DNA of 11,751 nt from Candidatus Dojkabacteria bacterium (GCA_020429465.1 JAGQLH010000042.1:1-11751), one strand, 5' to 3'. Positions 6,215-11,284 are shown, counted from the first letter of the stretch. The notes: generated by a model from the sequence alone, not told the origin. Numbers and translations are program-made.

Positions 6215-7633
6215 ATGTTGAACTATATTTTATTGGCCATTTTCTTCGGTTATCTGATATTTGAATCACTTACCTCTTTTAAAGAAGTAAGAAGTATTAA
6301 CTCCTTCTCTTTAGGAATAAAAGCTATATCTACATATGCTCTAGGGGCTACTATTACCGCAACCTGGGTAAGTGGTAGTGGTTTTATACTTGATTTAACC
6401 GAGTTTTATACCAGAGGACTGCTTTATTTCCTGGAATCTGTTGGAATGATTTTGGGTTTAATAATTATGTCTATGGTTTTAGTTCCTAGAATGGAAAGGT
6501 ATTTAGGTACAATGTCGGTAGCAACAATAATGGGAGATGAATATGGACAAATAGTACGAGTTATTACAGCTCTTAGCGGGTGTTTAGTTATTGCAGGAGG
6601 TCTCTATATTCAATTCAAAATCATGGGCCAAGTTCTCTTTTATATGTTCCCATATATGAATCCATTTTTTTGGACTTGTATTAGCAGTATCTTAGTTATT
6701 GGTTACACTTTTTCAGGTGGGATTAACTCTGTTGTACATACAGATAAAATACAGGCGATATGCTTTGTAATTTCTTTGTTAGTAGGAGCAATTATAATTA
6801 GTACCAATATTACACCTATACCACCAAAAGCTGAAATTTTAGATAATTTAGGAAAACAATTTACTCTCGCTTATTTTGGTACTCTAACTAGTCAGGAATT
6901 ATTGGATGCTTTTTTAATTTTTGGATACTTTATCGTACCAGGACTTTCACCTCAAACAGTACAACGAATAGCGATGGGAATTAATATCAAACAAGTAAAA
7001 AAAGCATACCTATGGTCATCTTTTTTGTTATTTTTGGTTTTATTTTTGTCTTGTTATATTTCTTATATACTTTATCAAAAAAATCCTAACTTAAAACAAG
7101 AACAAATACTACCATATCTTTTGGAGATTTTTTCTTTTGATGGGACAAGAGCAATATTAGCTATAGGTATAATTGCAATGTGCATGTCCACGGCAGATTC
7201 AAATTTAAATATCGGAGCCGTATTAATCGCTAATGACACTTATAAATGTAATACATTAACACCTTGGCAAAAATTAATATTTGCACGATATACTACTCTT
7301 GCCCTTGGTCTAGTTTCTTTAATTTTTTGTTATAAACAAGGTTCTTTTTTACAACTATTATTATTTTCGAAAACTTTTTATGTGCCTTTAATAACAGTAC
7401 CTTTGTGGGCAGCAATATTTAAATTTAAAACCACTCAAAGATGTTGTCTTATAACTATATTTTTGACATTTCTATATATAGTTATATACAAATTCATACT
7501 ACATCCTAAATTAAATATTATTGTATATGCCATGATATTTAATGGTATTACTTTATTCACTACCCACTATATTTTAGAAAAATGGGAACTACTCAAATGT
7601 TTCGGTATTACAGGTAAGTTAAAAGAGCAATAA
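6215..7633 (+). CDS. Sodium:solute symporter (SSS family) permease
   Basis: A complete 472-aa integral membrane protein with about 12-13 hydrophobic segments. Family landmarks are all visible: TYALGATITATWVSGSGFI near residues 40-58 (the TM1 Na+/substrate region), FSGGINSVVHTDKIQAI around 165-181 (the G-G-x-x-[AS]-V-x-x-T-D-x-x-Q signature), and CMSTADSNLNIGAVLIANDTYK around 324-345 (S-T-A-D-S signature). It would import a small solute with Na+ across the inner membrane; the substrate cannot be read from sequence. It lacks any fused histidine kinase domain. It is the only long plus-strand gene, more AT-rich than the replication genes, and is followed after one base by a 43-codon membrane ORF. 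On a phage- or plasmid-like element it looks like cargo useful to an intracellular host. No good Shine-Dalgarno is visible before the ATG. Confidence 0.88.
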   Translation: MLNYILLAIFFGYLIFESLTSFKEVRSINSFSLGIKAISTYALGATITATWVSGSGFILDLTEFYTRGLLYFLESVGMILGLIIMSMVLVPRMERYLGTMSVATIMGDEYGQIVRVITALSGCLVIAGGLYIQFKIMGQVLFYMFPYMNPFFWTCISSILVIGYTFSGGINSVVHTDKIQAICFVISLLVGAIIISTNITPIPPKAEILDNLGKQFTLAYFGTLTSQELLDAFLIFGYFIVPGLSPQTVQRIAMGINIKQVKKAYLWSSFLLFLVLFLSCYISYILYQKNPNLKQEQILPYLLEIFSFDGTRAILAIGIIAMCMSTADSNLNIGAVLIANDTYKCNTLTPWQKLIFARYTTLALGLVSLIFCYKQGSFLQLLLFSKTFYVPLITVPLWAAIFKFKTTQRCCLITIFLTFLYIVIYKFILHPKLNIIVYAMIFNGITLFTTHYILEKWELLKCFGITGKLKEQ

Positions 7634-7634
7634 T

Positions 7635-7766
7635 ATGAAGGACGCTCTTAGGGGTATTTTACTTTTATTCCAACTAATACTATGGGTGTCAATTCTATTT
7701 CCATTACATTTAAGTAAAATCATTGAAATATTAGAAAACTGGCTAGAGGTAACACTATTGTTATAA
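7635..7766 (+). CDS. Small membrane protein, 43 aa, downstream of the symporter
   Basis: ATG at 7635 follows the symporter stop by one base, and the frame reads MKDALRGILLLFQLILWVSI and continues to TAA at 7764-7766. One strong transmembrane helix (residues 7-23) is followed by an amphipathic helix. Several SSS transporters have a small membrane partner encoded next to them (YhdT with PanF is an example), so an accessory subunit is possible, but there is no sequence match that I can claim. AAAGAG lies about 8-10 bases before the ATG. Its 3' end overlaps, antisense, a minus-strand mini-gene. Confidence 0.45.
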   Translation: MKDALRGILLLFQLILWVSILFPLHLSKIIEILENWLEVTLLL

Positions 7767-7824
7767 TCGTTACATACAACCTTGTTCCCCACTTGATAAA
7801 CCCATCATCACTGTTCCATTCCAT
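7720..7824 (-). CDS. Putative membrane micropeptide, 34 aa, own promoter
   Basis: ATG at 7824 is preceded by AAAAGG with a 6-base spacer, and a consensus-like promoter lies just upstream (7858-7885). The product is MEWNSDDGFIKWGTRLYVTI followed by a hydrophobic end (ITIVLPLASFLIFQ), so it is a charged N-terminus plus a single membrane helix. Promoter, ribosome site and ORF in the right order make chance less likely. It points toward the symporter operon and overlaps the 3' end of the 43-codon ORF by 47 bases. The size and shape are like type I toxin peptides or small membrane regulators, but I cannot assign it. Confidence 0.45.
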   Translation of the reverse strand: MEWNSDDGFIKWGTRLYVTIITIVLPLASFLIFQ

Positions 7825-7857
7825 ATATTACCTTTTGTTAATATTTAAGGGGAATTC

Positions 7858-7885
7858 AGTGTATAACACTATCTGAAATTGTCAA
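7858..7885 (-). promoter_or_regulatory. Minus-strand sigma70-type promoter for the 34-aa micropeptide
   Basis: TTGACA (perfect -35; plus-strand coordinates 7880-7885), a 16-bp spacer, and TACACT (7858-7863) as -10. The start site would be near 7851, leaving a leader of about 27 nt that carries AAAAGG. It lies 28 bp downstream of the RHH gene. Confidence 0.5.
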
Positions 7886-7912
7886 CTACCATTTTGAGTA
7901 TACAAGAGTACA

Positions 7913-8152
7913 TTACGACTCGTTTTTTGTTGATACAGGCGATATATAACAATCGATGGCGTTATACAATATATCTTGAAGAGACATATCATGTTTTGCC
8001 GCATATATTTTTATTTTCTTGTGCATATCCACAGTAACATAGGTTGCTACCATTCTCTTCCCAGACCTACTACTTACATTACCGTAACTTTTGTTTTGTC
8101 CTATAGAATTAAGTGTGTCTTTGAGATTGTGTTTTGATTTTGTATTTTTCAT
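7913..8152 (-). CDS. parG-like: Ribbon-helix-helix partition partner (ParG-like)
   Basis: The 79-aa protein has a flexible basic N-terminus (MKNTKSKHNLKDTLNSIG) and a C-terminal RHH fold: a strand RMVATYVTVD followed by two helices (MHKKIKIYAAKHD, SLQDILYNAIDCYI). ParG of plasmid TP228 has the same size and plan. In that family the RHH dimer binds the centromere and the promoter, while the mobile N-terminus stimulates the ATPase of ParF. Here the gene starts 2 bases after the ParA stop, with GAGG about 10 bases ahead inside the parA 3' end, so the two are co-translated. Other small plasmid RHH repressors (CopG-like) are the main alternative, but adjacency to a small ParA favours partition. 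Confidence 0.78.
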   Translation of the reverse strand: MKNTKSKHNLKDTLNSIGQNKSYGNVSSRSGKRMVATYVTVDMHKKIKIYAAKHDMSLQDILYNAIDCYISPVSTKNES

Positions 8153-8154
8153 GT

Positions 8155-8811
8155 TTATTTGTCCTCATGTTTATTTATATATTTATAGACATGTCCTATT
8201 TCCAACATTGCTTTACCTTTAGGTTCATATTCCTGTACTCCTTGTCCACTAGTAATAGCATGTACATAACATAATCTCTGCACTATCATATACGGACATA
8301 TATCTATATTATCTTTGTATTTATTGCTGATAGCTTCTTTAGCTTCTATTGACAAACTACTTGTATGATGTATTGCGTTAAAAACTATCACAAATGGTTT
8401 ACCTGCTATTTGCGCCAGTCCAATCGTATTATCAATAGCATGTAAGTCAAATAGGTTAGGTCTACATGGGATGACAATCTTATCTGATATTTCTGCAGCT
8501 ATTTGTGCATCTCGTTGAGAATGCGGGGGCGTATCTATAAATATTTCATTTATATTATTTTGTTGTGCTGCTTGAATAACATTACTGAGTCTTGCAGCAA
8601 ATGATGAAATTACTAAAGGATATTTTGCATTACTATCACGAATATCCCCCCACGTCGTAGCACTTGCTTGAGGATCAATATCTATAATTAGAGCTTTATT
8701 ACCTTGTAATGTTGATTGCACTGCTAAATTAATTGCTAATGTCGTTTTCCCAACCCCACCTTTTTGAGACATTACGGAATATATCTTAGATTTTTTCTTA
8801 AGTGTAGACAT
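8155..8811 (-). CDS. parA-like: ParA/ParF-type partition ATPase
   Basis: A 218-aa P-loop ATPase with a deviant Walker A KGGVGKTT (residues 17-24), the Walker A'-type IDIDPQASATTWGD (about 43-56) and FIDTPPHSQRD (about 91-101). The VIPCRPNLFDLHAI segment is typical of ParA/MinD-like proteins. It lacks the N-terminal HTH of type Ia ParA and matches the length of type Ib proteins such as ParF. It would bind the nucleoid in its ATP form and pull plasmid copies apart through the RHH partner and a centromere. The start at 8811 has no Shine-Dalgarno and lies in the centre of a 16-bp perfect palindrome, a probable operator. The Met at residue 14 is a possible alternative start but also lacks an SD. 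Confidence 0.9.
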   Translation of the reverse strand: MSTLKKKSKIYSVMSQKGGVGKTTLAINLAVQSTLQGNKALIIDIDPQASATTWGDIRDSNAKYPLVISSFAARLSNVIQAAQQNNINEIFIDTPPHSQRDAQIAAEISDKIVIPCRPNLFDLHAIDNTIGLAQIAGKPFVIVFNAIHHTSSLSIEAKEAISNKYKDNIDICPYMIVQRLCYVHAITSGQGVQEYEPKGKAMLEIGHVYKYINKHEDK

Positions 8812-8818
8812 GTCTACA
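8803..8818. promoter_or_regulatory. 16-bp perfect palindrome over the parA start codon (candidate operator)
   Basis: TGTAGACATGTCTACA is a perfect palindrome whose centre falls within the parA ATG (8809-8811). Related half-sites lie upstream: TGTCCACA at 8843-8850 and the inverted TAAGGACA at 8867-8874. RHH partners of ParA proteins usually repress the par operon by binding such sites, so autoregulation is likely. Confidence 0.6.
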
Positions 8819-9066
8819 TATATATTTGTTGATTTACATAATTGTCCACATTAACACTTTTACACATAAGGACAAGTAAAATTTTCATTTACACACTACA
8901 AACACATATGCTACATTTGAAAATGTTAATCTTTGGTCTCATTGATTAATATTATCTTCACAATTTGTTTTAAGGTAGCTACTTATCTTCTGATTCCATC
9001 TGTTCTCAACCAGTAGCTACCTGCTTCTATTCCCTAAAATAGTTATTATTTTTAAGCTACTTCCTA
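8819..9066. other. AT-rich intergenic region upstream of parA (candidate centromere)
   Basis: I find no credible ORF here. The stretch holds several TGTCC/GGACA half-sites near the parA start, repeated ACACA-type runs at 8870-8915, and the 11-bp inverted repeat described separately. Close to 9035 and 9062 the 9-mer CCTAAAATA is repeated. In type Ib par loci the centromere lies upstream of the ATPase gene, which fits this region. Confidence 0.4.
8973..9022. repeat. 11-bp inverted repeat AGGTAGCTACT
   Basis: AGGTAGCTACT at 8973-8983 is mirrored by AGTAGCTACCT at 9012-9022, with 28 bp between. Each arm itself contains the 8-bp palindrome GTAGCTAC, so a dimeric protein could bind either arm and loop or bridge them. 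Possible roles are parS/centromere or operator for the gene at 9111. Confidence 0.5.
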
Positions 9067-9096
9067 AAATATGGTATTATTACTTTAACCATATTT
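9067..9096 (+). promoter_or_regulatory. Extended -10 element inside an inverted repeat, upstream of the 74-aa gene
   Basis: AAATATGGT (9067-9075) and ACCATATTT (9088-9096) form a perfect 9-bp inverted repeat. Its left arm runs into TGGTATTAT (9072-9080), an extended -10 element reading toward the gene at 9111, with TTAAGC 17 bp upstream as a weak -35. A repressor bound to the dyad would cover the -10 and start site. Confidence 0.42.
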
Positions 9097-9110
9097 AGCT
9101 TGAAATCTTA

Positions 9111-9335
9111 ATGAAAACTAACGAATCGCAACTACACGACTATACAGTCATCGGCATGTTCTTGAATCCTGAGGGCTTCTTTGACGTCAAGGTCAGTCTC
9201 AACAAAAAGGAAAAGTTTAAAGTCATTCTAAAATTTGCAAGTAACCTCATAGAAGACCTATTCGGTTCTTCCCTTTCCGAAGAAGAAGTTAATCACTCTG
9301 CACTGCAAGTACAGAGCTTATCATTACAGCATTAA
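9111..9335 (+). CDS. Unknown small soluble protein, 74 aa
   Basis: MKTNESQLHDYTVIGMFLNP starts a short protein with two probable strands, a basic turn (SLNKKEKFKVILKFA) and an acidic C-terminal helix region. It has no membrane segment or known motif. It is the only plus-strand gene in this part and has its own promoter-like site. The last dozen residues are encoded by a hairpin sequence (9296-9316) that shares its core with the hairpin next to the IS200/IS605 remnant, so the original C-terminus may have been replaced by IS-derived sequence. The Shine-Dalgarno is weak. Confidence 0.45.
   Translation: MKTNESQLHDYTVIGMFLNPEGFFDVKVSLNKKEKFKVILKFASNLIEDLFGSSLSEEEVNHSALQVQSLSLQH
9296..9316. repeat. 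Hairpin sharing its core with the IS200/IS605 left-end hairpin
   Basis: CTCTG ... CAGAG enclose ACTGCAAGT, giving a 21-nt imperfect hairpin. The 11-mer GCACTGCAAGT here (9300-9310) is identical to 9553-9563. IS200/IS605 elements carry similar subterminal hairpins at both ends, so this may mark the right end of the remnant. Confidence 0.4.
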
Positions 9336-9349
9336 TGCCTTAGCTCTAG

Positions 9350-9526
9350 CTAGTTTTCAACTTGAAAGTCCCCATATTTCTCATCTTTAGACTCATGTTT
9401 ATCAATAAGCTCTCTAGCTCTTCTACCTATATCTCCAACCAATATCCTATAACGATACTTCGTTACCCATACTATATGGTATGTGCAGTCGTATACTGTG
9501 TGGCTTGTTTTTTTATAATCTTGCAT
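9350..9526 (-). pseudogene. tnpA: IS200/IS605-family TnpA, N-terminal remnant
   Basis: ATG at 9526 opens a 58-codon frame reading MQDYKKTSHTVYDCTYHIVW and then VTKYRYRILVGDIGRRARELI, the standard beginning of the Y1 (HUH) transposase of IS200/IS605 elements (x-T-x-H-x-V-[YF]-x-x-x-Y-H-[IV]-V-[WF]-x-T-K-Y-R). After RARELI the sequence leaves the family and hits a stop at 9350-9352. The H-x-H metal motif and catalytic tyrosine, which would follow, are absent, so no activity is expected. A hairpin at 9552-9566 lies where the left end belongs. A further palindromic block (TAGCTCTAGCTAG, then TTTCAACTTGAAA, around 9339-9367) at the other side recalls right-end structures. Confidence 0.8.
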
Positions 9527-9551
9527 CGCTCTATATTATATGTTGAAACGA

Positions 9552-9566
9552 CGCACTGCAAGTGCG
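9552..9566. repeat. Left-end-type hairpin upstream of the TnpA remnant
   Basis: CGCACT-GCA-AGTGCG is a perfect 6-bp stem with a 3-nt loop, 26 bp before the tnpA start, where IS200/IS605 transposases recognise the left end. It is followed by GGGG-TTCTT-CCCC and the palindrome CCCAAATTTGGG, making a dense run of small palindromes to 9588. Confidence 0.55.
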
Positions 9567-9585
9567 GGGTTCTTCCCCCAAATTT

Positions 9586-9745
9586 GGGACAATAGAGAAA
9601 GCAGGACATACAATAGAGTATTTGCCACCTTACTCTCCTGACCTAAATCCTATTGAACCAAAATGGTTTCAAGCTAAGTCCAGGAGAAGGAAATATAATT
9701 GTGATTTGTGATGTAGATACGCTATTTGAAAAGTATATGGTATAA
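9586..9745 (+). pseudogene. IS630-family transposase, C-terminal remnant
   Basis: The plus-strand frame reads TIEKAGHTIEYLPPYSPDLN then PIEPKWFQAKS, the IS630/Tc1 signature around the last catalytic acidic residue (L-P-P-Y-S-P-[DE]-L-N-P-I-E). The frame then hits TGA at 9709. The next frame continues the family as DVDTLFEKYMV with a stop at 9743-9745. A seven-base insertion that partly duplicates TGTGAT explains the shift. The N-terminal HTH and first catalytic Asp residues are missing. This is the 3' end of a dead copy. Its outer edge abuts the truncated YqaJ gene, so insertion of this element probably removed that gene's C-terminus. Confidence 0.82.
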
Positions 9746-9750
9746 CTGAT

Positions 9751-10210
9751 TTATAGTGGTTTGGCTATATCTACTTTAGGAACGTCACAGATAGCCCCGT
9801 AGTACGCTACTTGCACCAAATAGCTCTCGGGTATCTGGTCGCTTCCTACCTCGCCCCATTCTTTCCCTTTGGTAAAACCCGCAGTCTTGCATTCAAGGAT
9901 ATATTCCTTATCCCCGACCCACCTGTCTATATTTGCCCCTAAAAATGGATATTCAGGGTGGTAAAGGACATTCGGCTCTTCAGAAACAGTTAAACCTGTA
10001 TCCTGGCTATAGGCTTTTGCAATAGCGTCTTCTAAAAGCGTTCCCCATCGCATAGGAGCGTTATTTTCGTTTTCAGCTACCTTTCCCCTCTACTTTGTCC
10101 AAATACACGTCCAGTGGCGTTCTATATGCGTTTAAACCGCATATAGCCCCTAGAGCACTCCCTCCGATATAGTTCTTACGCTCTTTTAACCATTCTTTTC
10201 TGTTTTCCAT
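9751..10210 (-). pseudogene. YqaJ-type viral recombinase/exonuclease, frameshifted and truncated
   Basis: The first part starts at ATG 10210 (GAGG ahead) and reads MENRKEWLKERKNYIGGSAL, then GAICGLNAYRTPLDVYLDKVEG, before TGA at 10073-10075. The second part continues one frame over as AENENNAPMRWGTLLEDAI, with the family motifs FLGANIDRWV, YILECKTA (E-x-K) and SYLVQVAYYGAI, and stops at 9751. One extra base near GGGGAAAGG explains the break; removing it restores the frame. YqaJ proteins are lambda Exo-like nucleases (PD-(D/E)XK fold) that work with an annealing or ssDNA-binding protein in phage recombination. The C-terminus after VDIA is lost at the IS630 remnant. All catalytic motifs remain, so the break may be recent, or a sequencing error in a G/A run. 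Confidence 0.82.
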
Positions 10211-10219
10211 TTTCCAACC

Positions 10220-10483
10220 TCACAGATACTTCCTGATAGTTTCAAATTCCCTTAAAGTCTCTTGTAGTACTTCAGGGACTTTATGCGCATTCTTAAACGC
10301 CATCAGTTCAAAAAACTCAATAGTCATCACGCAAAACTCCCTAGGAACAACTACAAACTCTTCTTCCGTCTTGGACTTAACCCACATGGACAAACTATGG
10401 GTGCTCATTCCGTCAAGCATATTGAATAACAACATTGAAAATTCTTCTTTCGGAATAAAACGATCTTTTACTATGCTTTCCAT
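10220..10483 (-). CDS. Unknown protein, 87 aa
   Basis: MESIVKDRFIPKEEFSMLLF begins a soluble, mixed helical/strand protein (FVVVPREFCVMTIEFFELMAF in the middle, helical end LQETLREFETIRKYL). GGAGG lies 6 bases before the ATG. It starts one base after the stop of the upstream gene and ends 9 bases before the start of the YqaJ gene, so all are one operon. No motif was recognised. Genes next to YqaJ in phages often encode recombination partners, but the size and sequence do not match RecT or Erf. Confidence 0.6.
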   Translation of the reverse strand: MESIVKDRFIPKEEFSMLLFNMLDGMSTHSLSMWVKSKTEEEFVVVPREFCVMTIEFFELMAFKNAHKVPEVLQETLREFETIRKYL

Positions 10484-10484
10484 C

Positions 10485-10955
10485 TTACGCCTCCACTCCT
10501 CTGGTTGTCGTAAAAAAGAAACGTAGCTCTTGTTTCTCGTAAGCTGCGCTGTTTTCAGCTTCTTCTATAGCTTCTTCTAACGCTACTAGGTCATACGTGC
10601 TAGTATCCCAGTTGATTCCCAGTTTCATAGCACAGTCCAAGCGGTATTCATAATGGTCAATTGCCAGCATTAAGCCGTAGTAGTCCTCCCCGTACTGCTC
10701 ATACGGAAAGTTAAGCTCCTTTGCTCTCTCTATCTGAAGTTCGGCAAACGCAGTCCTTGCCCTAGCTCCAATTCTGGCAAATGTAGCCCTTGCAGAGTCC
10801 GATAACTCAACACGCTCGCTTTTCTCTACGTGAAATACGGGTACTTCAGTGATATTGGCAGGAAGCTTATTGCCAAAACGCATGTTAAATAGCTCTTTTG
10901 CTGCTTTAGCCGCTTCAAGGTTACGAAAGGCTTGCAATAGCCTCCCGAGGCGCAA
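10485..10955 (-). CDS. Unknown acidic helical protein, 156 aa, TTG start
   Basis: The likely start is TTG at 10955, with AAGGAAAG about 8 bases ahead; an internal ATG (MRFGNKLPANI, residue 25) is the alternative. The protein is Ala/Glu-rich and mainly helical (NLEAAKAAKELF, ARIGARARTAFAELQIERAKEL, LVALEEAIEEAENSAAYEKQEL) with a Tyr-rich middle (YEQYGEDYYGLMLAIDHYEY). It has no membrane segment. It overlaps the upstream 71-aa gene by 35 bases, and its stop is one base from the next ATG. Base composition is less AT-rich than the right edge, in line with phage-derived DNA. Function unknown. Confidence 0.55.
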   Translation of the reverse strand: MRLGRLLQAFRNLEAAKAAKELFNMRFGNKLPANITEVPVFHVEKSERVELSDSARATFARIGARARTAFAELQIERAKELNFPYEQYGEDYYGLMLAIDHYEYRLDCAMKLGINWDTSTYDLVALEEAIEEAENSAAYEKQELRFFFTTTRGVEA

Positions 10956-11136
10956 GTAATGCTTTCCTTAAAGCCTCTTTAGCCTTTACAACGCTTATTT
11001 CCTCAAAACTCGGCACAATAGCTAACTCATTCTTATTTGCTATTATACCACAGCTTGCAACTACTCCTGAATTTTTCTGATTTTCTTTAGTAGAAAAAGA
11101 AACTTGACGTGACGGTACTGTTAAGATATTTTCCAT
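10921..11136 (-). CDS. Unknown protein, 71 aa, behind an antisense-covered leader
   Basis: I choose the ATG at 11136 (MENILTVPSRQVSFSTKENQ); the longer frame to a TTG at 11190 would run through a hairpin and has no SD. The segment GVVASCGIIANKN resembles the sequence just upstream of the 40-aa ORF near 1160. The C-terminal half is helical (VVKAKEALRKALLAPREAIA). It is the first gene of the operon leading to the YqaJ recombinase. A consensus minus-strand promoter (11256-11284) gives a leader of about 110 nt, which is exactly opposed by a predicted plus-strand RNA ending in a strong terminator. No family recognised. Confidence 0.52.
   Translation of the reverse strand: MENILTVPSRQVSFSTKENQKNSGVVASCGIIANKNELAIVPSFEEISVVKAKEALRKALLAPREAIASLS
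11104..11132 (+). promoter_or_regulatory. Plus-strand promoter for the predicted antisense RNA
   Basis: TTGACG (11104-11109), a 17-bp spacer and TATTTT (11127-11132): five of six and four of six matches to sigma70 consensus. It lies inside the N-terminal coding part of the 71-aa gene and fires away from that gene, toward the terminator at 11202-11238. Confidence 0.5.
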
Positions 11137-11138
11137 GA

Positions 11139-11238
11139 TATATCTTCTTTTTGAAATTAATAATAGGTAAGCCGAAATCTTACCACCCAATAAGATACTT
11201 AAACGCTTGAAGTTCGTAGCTTCAGGCGTTTTTTTTTG
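11139..11238 (+). ncRNA. Predicted antisense RNA (about 100 nt) opposite the leader of the 71-aa gene
   Basis: Start inferred from the promoter at 11104-11132, end from the intrinsic terminator. The transcript would contain a GGTAAG/CTTACC hairpin (11166-11184) and the terminator stem, with no ORF. It begins at about the ATG of the 71-aa gene and is complementary to almost the whole leader made from the opposing promoter. Antisense RNAs of this plan control plasmid copy number and phage gene expression. No plus-strand gene nearby would otherwise need this terminator. Confidence 0.5.
11202..11238 (+). terminator. Strong intrinsic terminator, plus strand
   Basis: AACGCTTGAAG pairs with CTTCAGGCGTT (11 positions, one G-T wobble at the C/T position) around a 7-nt loop, followed by an uninterrupted T run of nine or more. 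No T run exists on the minus-strand side, so it is directional. Confidence 0.85.
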
Positions 11239-11255
11239 TGCCTTACTTAAAGGTT

Positions 11256-11284
11256 AATATACATAGGAAAATAGAGTATGTCAA
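11256..11284 (-). promoter_or_regulatory. Consensus sigma70-type promoter of the right-hand minus operon
   Basis: Minus strand TTGACA (perfect; 11279-11284), exactly 17 bp, then TATATT (11256-11261, five of six). The start site would be near 11249, leaving a leader of about 110 nt before the ATG at 11136. It overlaps one arm of the inverted repeat at the 3' end of the winged-helix gene. Confidence 0.68.

Noticed and set aside
6215..7633. Symporter fused to a histidine kinase (CbrA-like)
   Set aside because: The protein ends after the membrane domain with a short cytoplasmic tail; no PAS, HisKA or ATPase segment follows.
9362..9595. Plus-strand ORF of 77 codons
   Set aside because: It is the antisense of the TnpA remnant, whose minus-strand reading matches a known family.
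11160..11190. MerR-type promoter: TATTAT with a 19-bp spacer made of the GGTAAG/CTTACC dyad and TTGGGT as -35
   Set aside because: The -35 is poor and a far better minus-strand promoter (TTGACA-17-TATATT) lies just upstream, so the dyad is more simply a leader/antisense RNA hairpin.
11136..11190. Longer start (TTG at 11190) for the 71-aa gene
   Set aside because: No Shine-Dalgarno, and it would translate through the GGTAAG hairpin; the ATG at 11136 fits better.
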